Translations under genes and position numbers: made by a program | Source: an uncultured Lachnospiraceae bacterium | GTDB taxonomy: Bacteria; Bacillota; Clostridia; Lachnospirales; Lachnospiraceae | DNA length: 64,000 nt | Assembly (NCBI GenBank): GCA_910579465.1 | Contig: CAJTUB010000004.1 | Coordinates: forward strand, 62,436 to 126,435 | Reading direction: 5' to 3' | The notes under the pieces: model-generated | Database searches by the model: none | Told to the model about the DNA's origin: nothing | What the model saw: the letters and a program-made list of their open reading frames with translations, nothing else | Part shown: in pieces, positions 52,097 to 61,800 of the stretch | How positions within the stretch are numbered: position 1 is the first letter of the stretch | How the letters are laid out: each line of letters starts with the position of its first letter

Positions 52097-55000
52097 ATGA
52101 CGGAGAAGAGACTATGGAATGATGGCTGGGTGTTTACAGAGAGACCACTTGGGACACCTGCGGAGGAGGTACTGCGGGACGAGGAAGGCTGGAAGGTGGT
52201 GGATTTACCGCATGACTGGCTGATTTACGATGCAGCGGACCTTTACCGTGACGGAGAAGGGTGGTACCGGAAGCGCTTTTCTTATGCGCCGTCCGGGAGG
52301 CGCGTGTCGGTGCGCTTTGACGGCGTGTATATGGACTGTACCGTTTATATCAACCGTGCCGTGGTCTATGAATGGAAGTACGGCTATTCGGCGTTTGAGT
52401 TTGATGTGACGGAGGCGCTTGTGCCGGGAGAAAATGAGATTTTTGTACAGGTACGGTTCCAGAGCCCGAACTCCCGTTGGTATTCGGGCGCCGGAATCTA
52501 CCGGAATGTATGGTTCATTGAGCGTCCGCAGGTACATCTTGCGAGCGACGGCATCTATGTACATACAGAGGAGCAGGACGGGGATTTTCTTGTAACGCTT
52601 ACCGCGGAGGCGGAATGCGGCGCAGGAACGAATCTCGGCGCGCTTCCGGTTGCGGGGACCGCCGGGGCAAACGGAGTGCTCTCCTTTGTGCCGGAGGAAG
52701 GGCTTGGCGGCGTATGCGTCAGGCAGACGGTGCTTGCGCCGGACGGCAGCGTGGCGGCGGCAGGGACCGGGCAGCCGCTTACCGGCGCGTTTGCGGAGGA
52801 CAGGCAGAGCCTGACGGTCGTAAAGCCGCTCCGCTGGGATATCGACAGCCCGGTACTGTATACGCTTCTCACGGAGCTGGTAAAGGACGGCGAGGTAATC
52901 GATGCGTGCAGACAGCGTATCGGCTTCCGCACGCTGTCGTATGATACGGAGCAGGGCTTTTTCTTAAACGGCAGGCATGTAAAGCTTTACGGCGCCTGCG
53001 AGCATCACGACCTCGGCTGTCTTGGCGCCGCGTTCAACGTACATGCGCTGCGCAGGCAGTTTGAGAAGCTCCGCGGTATGGGAATCAATGCGCTCCGTAC
53101 CTCCCACAATATGCCGGCAAAGGAGTTTATGGAGTTGGCGGATGAAATGGGCTTTCTGGTGCTTTCCGAGGCCTTTGATATGTGGGAACGCCATAAGACG
53201 CCGTATGATTATGCCCGTTTTTTCAAGGAATGGTATAAGGTGGATGTGGCAAGCTGGATCCGCCGCGATAGAAACCACCCGTCGGTGATTCTCTGGAGTA
53301 TCGGCAATGAGATTTATGATACCCATGCGGATGAGCACGGGCAGGAGATTACCCGGTATTTACTGAAGGAGGTAAGGCTCCACGATTCCCTTGCCAATGT
53401 GCCGGTTACAATCGGTTCGAATTTCATGCCTTGGGAAAATGCGCAGAAGTGCGCGGATATCGTGAAGTTTGCAGGCTATAATTATGCGGAAAGCTATTAC
53501 GGAGAGCATCATGCAAAGCATCCGGACTGGGTTATTTTCGGCAGCGAGACCGCCTCGACGGTGCAGAGCCGCGGCATCTACCATTTCCCGTTTGAACAGC
53601 CGGTACTAAGCGACGACGACGAACAGTGTTCGGCGCTCGGCAATTCCACGACGAGCTGGGGAGCGAAGTCCACCGAGTATTGCATTTTTATGGACCGGGA
53701 TGCGGAATACAGTATGGGGCAGTTCATCTGGAGCGGCTTTGATTATCTCGGTGAGCCGACGCCCTACAATACAAAAAACTCCTATCTCGGGCAGATTGAC
53801 ACGGCGGGCTTTTATAAGGATTCTGCCTATATTTACCGTGCGGAATGGACGGACTATAAAAGGAAGCCGATGGTACATATTTTCCCGTACTGGGACTTTT
53901 CCGCGGGACAGACGGTGGATGTGCGGGTCTGCTCTAACGCGCCGCGGGTCAGGCTGTTTGTAAACGGCGTATCGCAGGGGGATTTTGCCATCGACCATAA
54001 GAACGGGAAGCAGCTTGTAGGGCATTGGAGGGTGCCGTATGTGCCGGGGGAGATTACGGCGGCGGCTTATGATGAGAACGGCGCGGAGGTCGCGAGGGAG
54101 ACGGAGCATTCCTTCGGGGACCCGGCGCGGATTGTATTAAAGCCGGAGAATACACGGCTGCAGGCAGACGGGACGGATCTGGCCTTTGTGGAGATAGAGC
54201 TTGCCGACCGGGGCGGGTATCCGGTAAAGAACGCAAGGAACCGCGTGCATATTTCCGTTCAGGGCGCCGGGCGGCTGATTGGCATGGACAACGGCGACAG
54301 TACGGATTACGACAATTATAAGGCGACCAGCCGCAGGCTTTTTTCCGGAAAGCTTCTGGCGGTCATTGCCGCAAGGACGGAGCCGGGGGAGATTGTCATA
54401 ACGGCGTCGTCGAAGGGGCTGCCGGACGAAACGCTTGTACTGCAGGCGGAGGCGTGCGAGGTGCCGCAGGGCATCTCCGCGTCGGAGGACAATGCGGCGG
54501 CGGAAGCGGAGTGGCTTGCAAGGCGGGAGCGCGAGGAGGCAGCGGCAGGAACGGAAGTCCCGGGGAACAGGGAGACGGCAGCGGAATGGAAGAAACGTAT
54601 GGCGGAGGAGGTTCCGGTACGGCGGATTGATATTTCGGCGGACGGAACGAACCAGCTGTCGGCAGAGCGGAAGGAGGTGCTGCTGACGGCGACGGTTTAT
54701 CCGGAAAATGCAACCTACCGGGAGCTTTTGTGGCGCGTGACCAACGACGGCGGCGTGGATTCCAACATTGCGATGCTTACGGACGTAGAGAGCGGTGCCT
54801 CGTCGATGAGCCGCCCGGAGGCTCTGCCGTATGGCAGGCAGGTACGCCTTACGGCACTCGGGGACGGGAGGCTGCGCGTGCGCTGCAATACGAAAAACGG
54901 TGCCGGAAAAATCAGCCTGATTTCCGATATGGACTTTACCGTGGAGGGACTGGGTGCCGCAAACCTGAATCCGTATGAGTTTATTTCCGGGAGCCTGTTT

Positions 55001-55720
55001 ACAAGGCATCAGGGAACGGTGACGAACGGAAACGAGCGCGGTGTGGCGACGGCAAGGGAGGGGAATACGACGGTAACCTTTGACCACGTGGATTTCGGGG
55101 CGTTCGGCTCGGATGAGATTACCCTTCCGATTTTTGAGCTGGAGAGCCGGGTTTCCCCGATTGAAATCTGGGAGGGGGCGCCGGGCGAGGAAGGTAGCAG
55201 TCTGGTGGATACGGTCATTTACCATGTGCCGTCCCGCTGGAATACCTATCAGGAGCGTACCTATACGCTGCCCCGCCGTTTTTCAGGCGTCACGACAATC
55301 AGCTTTGTGACCGACCATAAGATGCATATCAAGGGTTTTGTATTTGCGAAAAAGGAGAAGGCGTTTGCAAGGCTTTCTGCAAAGGAAAATACAGCCGTTT
55401 ACGGCGACAACTTTACTGTGGCGGAGGATGCCGTTACCGGCATCGGCAATAATGTCACGCTGGTTTTTGAGGAGATGGACTTCGGTGAGAGGGGAGCGTC
55501 CCGTATTACCATCTGCGGCAGGAGCCGTCTGCCGAAGAATACCATCCATGTGCGGTTCCATGGTGAAAACGGCGATATCAATGAAATTGCAGAGTTTACA
55601 GGCTCTGAGGAGTATACGGAGCAGAGCTTTGCGCTGAAAAGGATAACCGGGAAAAATACGGTAAATTTTGTATTTCTTCCGGGCTGTGAGTTTGATTTCC
55701 GGTGGTTCCGTTTTGAATAG
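52097..55720 (+). CDS. Glycoside hydrolase family 2 (beta-galactosidase-like), multi-domain
   Basis: 1207 residues, no signal peptide, so cytoplasmic. Sugar-binding domain first (DLPHDWLIYDAADLYR), then immunoglobulin-like, then the catalytic barrel: VILWSIGNEIYDTHADEHGQ near residue 395 (acid/base Glu), and VIFGSETASTVQSRG near 480 (nucleophile Glu). Then DUF4982-like and Ig-like domains, a Lys/Glu-rich spacer (DNAAAEAEWLARREREE), and two similar beta-domains at the C-terminus (about residues 950-1080 and 1090-1207) that resemble CBM6 modules. It is near a regulator and other glycosidases, so a role in glycan use is likely. The substrate is unknown. Confidence 0.9.
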   Translation: MTEKRLWNDGWVFTERPLGTPAEEVLRDEEGWKVVDLPHDWLIYDAADLYRDGEGWYRKRFSYAPSGRRVSVRFDGVYMDCTVYINRAVVYEWKYGYSAFEFDVTEALVPGENEIFVQVRFQSPNSRWYSGAGIYRNVWFIERPQVHLASDGIYVHTEEQDGDFLVTLTAEAECGAGTNLGALPVAGTAGANGVLSFVPEEGLGGVCVRQTVLAPDGSVAAAGTGQPLTGAFAEDRQSLTVVKPLRWDIDSPVLYTLLTELVKDGEVIDACRQRIGFRTLSYDTEQGFFLNGRHVKLYGACEHHDLGCLGAAFNVHALRRQFEKLRGMGINALRTSHNMPAKEFMELADEMGFLVLSEAFDMWERHKTPYDYARFFKEWYKVDVASWIRRDRNHPSVILWSIGNEIYDTHADEHGQEITRYLLKEVRLHDSLANVPVTIGSNFMPWENAQKCADIVKFAGYNYAESYYGEHHAKHPDWVIFGSETASTVQSRGIYHFPFEQPVLSDDDEQCSALGNSTTSWGAKSTEYCIFMDRDAEYSMGQFIWSGFDYLGEPTPYNTKNSYLGQIDTAGFYKDSAYIYRAEWTDYKRKPMVHIFPYWDFSAGQTVDVRVCSNAPRVRLFVNGVSQGDFAIDHKNGKQLVGHWRVPYVPGEITAAAYDENGAEVARETEHSFGDPARIVLKPENTRLQADGTDLAFVEIELADRGGYPVKNARNRVHISVQGAGRLIGMDNGDSTDYDNYKATSRRLFSGKLLAVIAARTEPGEIVITASSKGLPDETLVLQAEACEVPQGISASEDNAAAEAEWLARREREEAAAGTEVPGNRETAAEWKKRMAEEVPVRRIDISADGTNQLSAERKEVLLTATVYPENATYRELLWRVTNDGGVDSNIAMLTDVESGASSMSRPEALPYGRQVRLTALGDGRLRVRCNTKNGAGKISLISDMDFTVEGLGAANLNPYEFISGSLFTRHQGTVTNGNERGVATAREGNTTVTFDHVDFGAFGSDEITLPIFELESRVSPIEIWEGAPGEEGSSLVDTVIYHVPSRWNTYQERTYTLPRRFSGVTTISFVTDHKMHIKGFVFAKKEKAFARLSAKENTAVYGDNFTVAEDAVTGIGNNVTLVFEEMDFGERGASRITICGRSRLPKNTIHVRFHGENGDINEIAEFTGSEEYTEQSFALKRITGKNTVNFVFLPGCEFDFRWFRFE

Positions 55721-55767
55721 GGCTGCCGGAGCGGGAATGCTTCGTGAGATGTACGCTTTTGCGCGCT

Positions 55768-55795
55768 TTGACTTTTTGCGGGGTTGTGGTATAAT
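55768..55795 (+). promoter_or_regulatory. Promoter of the two-component operon
   Basis: TTGACT (55768-55773), 16 bases, TATAAT (55790-55795), 76 bases before the kinase start. Confidence 0.5.
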
Positions 55796-55870
55796 TGATA
55801 TAATAGCCATATGTTTATATTTGGTATGGAAATTGGTACGGAAGTAAGGTCCACCGCAAAGGAGCAGAAG

Positions 55871-57910
55871 ATGTTAATAAGTATTATAAATATATGTTCG
55901 GAAATCATAATTTTTGCAGCTTGCATTTTGATTTGCGTGGCACTGTTGGAGCGGAGGTTTTCCAAAAGGGTTACCTTGTTTGTTTTTTTGGGGACAGCCA
56001 CGTTTATCCTGACGGTGCAGGCACTTATTTTTGCGTCAGGGGAAAGCATGCTTGCGCTTACCCTTCTGCCAGTCACGGCATATCTGCCGTTCTGGATGGC
56101 GGCTGCCTTTCTTTCAAAGCAGGGTCTGTTTGAAGTGACAGCGGCCTGCTCGGTCAGCCTGTTAGGGGTCAGCATCTTAAGGATGCTGAAAAAAATCCTG
56201 CATCATTACATCACCTTCTGGAAGCCGGCGGAAAGAGGAGACATCGGCTGGCTTATAGTGCCGTGTCTGCTGATTGCAGCAGCAGTGCTTGTGTTTCTTG
56301 CCTTCCGGTATATCGGGAGGGCGTTCCGGCTCTGCATGAACGGCAGCCGCCAGAACCGGTTGCTGGTTTCCGTGCCGATGCTGCTGATTTTCCTGCTGTT
56401 TTTCTGGTTTTTAAACAGCACGACCGATGTGCCGGTCCTGGTCATAACGCTTGTGCTTGTACTGTCGGTTTATCTGCTGGTTGCAAAGCTTCTGTATGCC
56501 TTTGCGGAGCTTATAAAGGTGAAAGAGAGTGAAAAGGCGATGGCGGCGCATATGGAGCTGTTCCGTCAGGACTACGAAACGATTCTCCGGAAAATGGAAT
56601 CGGGAAGAATTTACCGTCACGATATGCGGCATCACCTTTTGGTGCTGGAAGGACTGGCGAAGCAGGAGGATGTGTCGAAAATCCTGGAATATGTCAATAA
56701 GTTAAACGGCGGACTTTCCGAATCCGGACAGGAAATCTTCTGTAAAAATTCTGCAATTAATGCAATTCTGTCGACCTGTATCCAGCGTGCGAAAAACGCA
56801 GGGTGTAAGATTACGACGAAAATTGCTGTTCCGGAGGAAATCCCTTTTGAAGAAATGGATGTGTGCATGGTTCTGGCAAATGCCATTGAAAATGCGGTGA
56901 ATGCCTGCCGGAAGATGCCAGAGGACAGCCGGTATATTGATATTTCCGCAGGGTTTCCGGATGCCCGGAAGCTGATTCTGGCAGTCAGAAATTCCTGTTC
57001 CGTTCCGGTTGCTTTTGACAGCAGCGGTCTGCCCGTCACGGACGGCAGGGACGGGCACGGGGTCGGTCTGCGTTCGGTCAGGGCGGTGACAGAGAAATAC
57101 AACGGACTTCTGCACTGTGAATGCGTTGACAGCGAGTTCCGGTTTCATGCAGTGTTGTTTCAGCAGACAGGTGACGAAGAGACTTCCGGGGAGGAAAACA
57201 AGGGTGTTTTTAAAAAGCTTATCGCGGTGCTGTCGTTGTTCTGCCTGCTGTTTCTGATGATAATCAATCTGATTCCGGCGACCGCACAGGCACTTTCTTC
57301 CCTGCTTTCGGTCAATATCCGAACGGTCGGCGTCAGCTTCGGGGATACCTCGGTAAATGTAGAGTATCCTGAATTTTCGGGGGATCATGCAGAAAAGCTG
57401 AATCAGAGTGTGGAAAGCTGCCTGGAGGAAGCAGGAGAGAGATTCTGGTGGCAGGTGATGCGGAAATACGAGGGATATGTGGCAGAGGACAGCGGTTACC
57501 GGATTCTGCGGGATGATGAGACCCTGTTCATAGTGCAGTTCTATACCACGCTGAATATGGGAGGCTCGGTGGATTTCAGCCGCTATATTACATTGGACAA
57601 GCGGACCGGGGAGATTCTTTCCCTGGGCAGTCTGTTCCGGGAGGACAGCGATTATATCCGCATTATCAGCGAGGAAATTCTGCAGCAGATGGAATACCGG
57701 GTTCAAAATGAGAGAGCTTCCTTTTTTATTCCGGGCAGAGGCTGGCCGGAGAGCAACTGCTTTAAAGAAATTTCCCCGGAGCAGAACTTTTATATCAATG
57801 CCGAGAATCAGTTGGTCATTGTGTTTGACGAATACGAGGTTGCGGCGGGAAACATGGGAATGCCGGAGTTTGTTATTCCCGACGGACTACTGGAAGATAT
57901 TGCGAGGTGA
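55871..57910 (+). CDS. GHKL-type sensor histidine kinase with C-terminal DUF3298/RsiV-like domain
   Basis: 679 residues. Six or so membrane segments occupy residues 1-215, followed by a GHKL kinase: IYRHDMRHHLLVLEGL (phospho-His near 250), VLANAIENAVNAC (N box near 335), GHGVGLRSV (G box near 395), as in AgrC-like kinases. Unusually the protein goes on: a further membrane segment near 448-470 (LIAVLSLFCLLFLMIINLIP) and an outer domain with YITLDKRTGEILSLGSLF and NQLVIVFDEYEVAAGNMGMP, the hallmark end of DUF3298. That domain is known from the lysozyme-sensing anti-sigma factor RsiV. ATG 55871 has AAAGGAG upstream. The end overlaps the regulator gene by four bases. Confidence 0.88.
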   Translation: MLISIINICSEIIIFAACILICVALLERRFSKRVTLFVFLGTATFILTVQALIFASGESMLALTLLPVTAYLPFWMAAAFLSKQGLFEVTAACSVSLLGVSILRMLKKILHHYITFWKPAERGDIGWLIVPCLLIAAAVLVFLAFRYIGRAFRLCMNGSRQNRLLVSVPMLLIFLLFFWFLNSTTDVPVLVITLVLVLSVYLLVAKLLYAFAELIKVKESEKAMAAHMELFRQDYETILRKMESGRIYRHDMRHHLLVLEGLAKQEDVSKILEYVNKLNGGLSESGQEIFCKNSAINAILSTCIQRAKNAGCKITTKIAVPEEIPFEEMDVCMVLANAIENAVNACRKMPEDSRYIDISAGFPDARKLILAVRNSCSVPVAFDSSGLPVTDGRDGHGVGLRSVRAVTEKYNGLLHCECVDSEFRFHAVLFQQTGDEETSGEENKGVFKKLIAVLSLFCLLFLMIINLIPATAQALSSLLSVNIRTVGVSFGDTSVNVEYPEFSGDHAEKLNQSVESCLEEAGERFWWQVMRKYEGYVAEDSGYRILRDDETLFIVQFYTTLNMGGSVDFSRYITLDKRTGEILSLGSLFREDSDYIRIISEEILQQMEYRVQNERASFFIPGRGWPESNCFKEISPEQNFYINAENQLVIVFDEYEVAAGNMGMPEFVIPDGLLEDIAR

Positions 57911-58641
57911 AGAGCTTGATTGATATTTGTTTCTGCGACGATGAGGCACAGGAGCATGTAGTATTAAAGGAGCTTGCTGAGGAGTTTTTGTCGGAGCATG
58001 CTGACCTTTCGCTGCGCTTCCACTATTTTGATTCTCCGGCGGCATTGCTGGAGTTTACCGGGAAGAACGGCGGCTTTGATTTGTATATCCTGGATGTCCT
58101 GATGCCAGGAATGTCGGGGATTGAGCTTGCCGGGCAGCTCCGCAGCTGCTGCAGGGCAGCGGAGATTATCTTTCTGACACTTTCCCGTGAGTACGCCGTG
58201 GAAGCGTTCGGGGTAAAGGCGTCGGGGTATCTGCTCAAGCCTGTCTGCAAGGCGGATTTTGACGAGGTACTGCTTTCGTGTATCCGGTCAAGGCTTGCCG
58301 CACTCGAAAACGCCGTTATTACATTGAAAACAAAGGATGGCTTCCGCAGGATATGTCTGCAGGAGCTGGTTTTGGTGGAAAGCTTTAATCATACGCGTGT
58401 GCTGACGTTCTCGGATAATACAGTTTTAGAAACGGTGGTTACATTGTCGGAGCTGTTTAACCAGCTCCGGGAATATCCGCAGTTTTGTATGCCGCACCGT
58501 GCATATATCGTCAATATGGACTATGCTGCCGGGTTAAGGAAGAATGAGCTTCTGATGTCCGGCAGCCAGAGGATTCCGATTTCCAGAAAGGAATACGGAA
58601 AAATGAAGACAATATTTCTTGATTATTTTTTTACATCGTAG
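57907..58641 (+). CDS. LytTR-family response regulator
   Basis: 244 residues. The receiver domain has CFCDDEAQEH (acidic pocket), LYILDVLMPGMSGIEL (phosphoacceptor Asp) and GYLLKPVCKADF (Lys). The LytTR DNA-binding domain covers the last 100 residues (TKDGFRRICLQELVLVES, ... FCMPHRAYIVNM). It starts GTG 57907, overlapping the kinase stop; TTG 57916 is an alternative. It is the partner of the kinase. Targets are unknown; the next gene (surface protein) is a candidate. Confidence 0.92.
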   Translation: MKSLIDICFCDDEAQEHVVLKELAEEFLSEHADLSLRFHYFDSPAALLEFTGKNGGFDLYILDVLMPGMSGIELAGQLRSCCRAAEIIFLTLSREYAVEAFGVKASGYLLKPVCKADFDEVLLSCIRSRLAALENAVITLKTKDGFRRICLQELVLVESFNHTRVLTFSDNTVLETVVTLSELFNQLREYPQFCMPHRAYIVNMDYAAGLRKNELLMSGSQRIPISRKEYGKMKTIFLDYFFTS

Positions 58642-58643
58642 GA

Positions 58644-58666
58644 AACGCCGGGGACAACCCGGCGTT
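58644..58666 (+). terminator. Hairpin after the two-component operon
   Basis: AACGCCGGG (58644-58652) and CCCGGCGTT (58658-58666) form a perfect 9-bp stem with a 5-base loop. No T-run follows, so it may only slow transcription. Confidence 0.5.
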
Positions 58667-58850
58667 AATCATAGCAATACATTCCCGAAAGGCGGAGGGC
58701 GCTCCGCTCACGCGGGATATGGTACATTTCACGAAAAGCCCTTGTAAATCCCCTCTTTGATATGTCAAACTTAAGATATACAAAAAGGCAAAAGATATTT
58801 TTTCCGCAGCGGATTTTCTGCAGTGGAGGAAAATGAAGGAGGAGAATTGC

Positions 58851-61800
58851 GTGGTGCATAAGGTGAAGAGAGGGATTTTGTGGAAGGCAGTCCCTGTGGC
58901 GGCAGCGTTTTTGGTTTCTGCGTTGTTTTTACTTGTTTTGCCGTCAAGGGCGGAGGCAGAGGTCATCGCAAGCGGTGTCTGCGGCGATGCCGCGGTAAAT
59001 GACGGGAATGACATTACCTGGTCGCTTGACGGGAACGGGACGATTACAATCAGCGGTAGCGGGAAAATGAATGATTATGCGCAGGCGGAGGATGTCCCGT
59101 GGCATGAGAAAAGAAGAAGCATTAAAAAAGCAGTCATCAGTGACGGCGTTACCTCCGTGGGCAGCTATGCGTTTAAAGATTGTCCGAATCTCTATATGTC
59201 GCTGGAATTGAAAGTGGAATCAATCGGGGACGAGGCATTCCGGAACTGTACCGCTGCGGACATCTATTATCCGTCCGGCTGTACGCTCGGAACGGACACC
59301 TTTTTAAATGCTGTTTCGGCAATGGAGTATACCGTGACGAACGGCCATACCGTATTGCGGCTTACTGCAAGCAACGGGGTAGGCATCACGATTCCGGAAA
59401 CGATAGGGGGCGGTACGGTGATGTCCCTTCAGAACGATTTGCGTCCGGAGCTTTCGATCAGACATGCCGGCGCGCATCGCTACGTTGACGAGGCATGTGC
59501 CATTTGCGGAAAGCCGTTGGGAGATGTGGTAGAGATATCCCCGGAAAACTTTCCGGATGAAGTTTTCAGAAGCTATGTTTCAGCGCAGTTTGATACGGAC
59601 GGGGACGGCTATCTGAACCAGGACGAAATAAGTGTGGTTACCTTCATCAATGTAGATGGGAAAGGTGTTTCCAGCCTGCAGGGTATCGAATTTTTCACTG
59701 CGCTCAAGGAACTGGCATTTGAGAGAAATTCCGTTGAAACACTGGATATCAGCAAGAATACAGAGCTTGAGCTTATTTTTGGGGACGATAACAGGCTTGT
59801 GACACTGGATGTGAGCAATAACACAAAGCTTGTGAAGCTGCTTTTACAGAGAAATCCGATTCAGTCCCTGGATGTTTCAAACTGTCCTCGGCTGGAGGTT
59901 TTGTGGATGTCAAATGCACCGATTAAGGAGCTTGATGTTTCGCAAAATCCGCGGCTTAATTATCTGGGTGTGAAAGACGGTGGATTGGAGGCGATAGACC
60001 TCAGTAGGAATCAGGAGATGAAATGGCTTGAACTGGATGGAAATGAATTAAGCGAGCTGGATGTGACACGGATTGACGGTCTGCTGTCCTTAAGCTGCGA
60101 AGATAACAGCCTTACGGAGCTTGATGTTTCACGAAATTATATGCTGGAATCCTTATATTGCAGTAAGAATCAGATTGCAGAGCTTAATCTGCAGAGCCAA
60201 TATAGTCTTACCAAGCTGTGGTGTTCTGAGAATAAGCTGACAAGTCTTGATTTAACTTCGTGCAGAGAGCTTAGGGAGCTTAAATGCTGGTGGAATGAGC
60301 TTACTACGCTGAAGGTAGACGGACTGTACTATCTCTCTGAGCTGGACTGTGAACATAATTGCCTTACCGGGCTTGACCTGAGCGATTTATCGGGGTTAGA
60401 GGAGCTGAACGTCGTATCGAATGAGTTTGAGACGATTGACCTGACGGGAAATTATGAGCTTAAGATACTGCATTGTCAGAAGAACAAGCTGGAGGAGCTG
60501 GATTTAAGCACGAACAGGGAACTGACCGAGGTACAGTGCTGGACAAACAATATAAAATCGTTAAATGTAAGCGGACTGGAGAGCCTTGAAACGCTGAAAT
60601 GCCAGAATAACAAGCTGACGTTGCTTTCCTTAAGCGACAATGCGGCGCTTACAATACTCTGGGCATGGAGTAATATGCTTACCTCGATTGACGTATCCCA
60701 AAATCCTCTGTTGAACGTAGATGATTACCAGATTTTTAATCTGAATTATAATACCTACACAATCAACAGCAGCGGTACGTTTGATTTAAGTGAGCTGCCT
60801 GGTAATTTTAATCCCGCTATGACAACCGATTGGGACGGTGCGACCCTTGCTGACGGCATGCTGACCGACTTTACCGCTGACACCGTGAACTATTGGTATT
60901 GGTGCGGGAGGAAGTGGTGCTACTTTACGCTTAAGGTGGTTCACGAACACGCGCTGGTAAAGCACGATGCCGTTGCGGCAGGCTGTCTGACGGACGGCAC
61001 GGGCGAATATTGGAAGTGCGAAGGGGAGGGTGGCTGTAATAAGCTGTTTAGCGATGAGGAAGGGACGACGGAGCTTGAGGAAGTCCCTGTCATTGCCGCA
61101 ACAGGACATAGCTTTGGCAAGTGGGGAATTACTACGGAGCCGACGCTTACCACGAAGGGAGAGGCAGAGCGTATCTGCACAAAGAACGAGGAGCATAAGG
61201 AGACAAAGGAAGTGCCTGTACTGACCGATACTTCGGTATGGACAAAGGACAATACAAAGCATGTCGAGCCTTCTGAGGAGGCGGACGGCAAGGATGTTTA
61301 CCATAGCGAGGACTACGGCGACGTGACAGTAGTGCTTCCGGCAACAGGTCATACCCATGTCTGGGGCAAATGGAAAATCGCGATAAATCCGACGCTCACT
61401 ACAAAGGGAACGGCGGAGCGTATCTGCACAAAGAACAACGAGCATAAGGAGACAAAGGAGCTGCCTGTACTGACCGATACGTCGGTATGGACAAAGGACG
61501 ATACACAGCATGTCGAGCCTTCTGAGGAGGCAGACGGTAAGGATGTTTACCACAGTGAGGACTACGGCGATGTGACAGTAGTGCTTCCGGCAACGGGACA
61601 CACGCATGTCTGGGGCGTCTGGGTCATCACTACGCCTCCGACGCTGACCAGAACAGGGACGGCAGAGCGCGTCTGTACAAAGAACAACGAGCATAAGGAG
61701 ACAAAGGAAGTGCCTGTACTGACCGATACGTCGGTATGGACAAAGGACGGTACACAGCACGTCGAGCCTTCCGAGGGAATGGACGGCAGGGATGTTTATC

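Noticed and set aside
54137..55225. Minus-strand 362-codon frame opposite the GH2 gene
   Set aside because: Shadow in GC-rich DNA; Arg/His-rich, no start signals.
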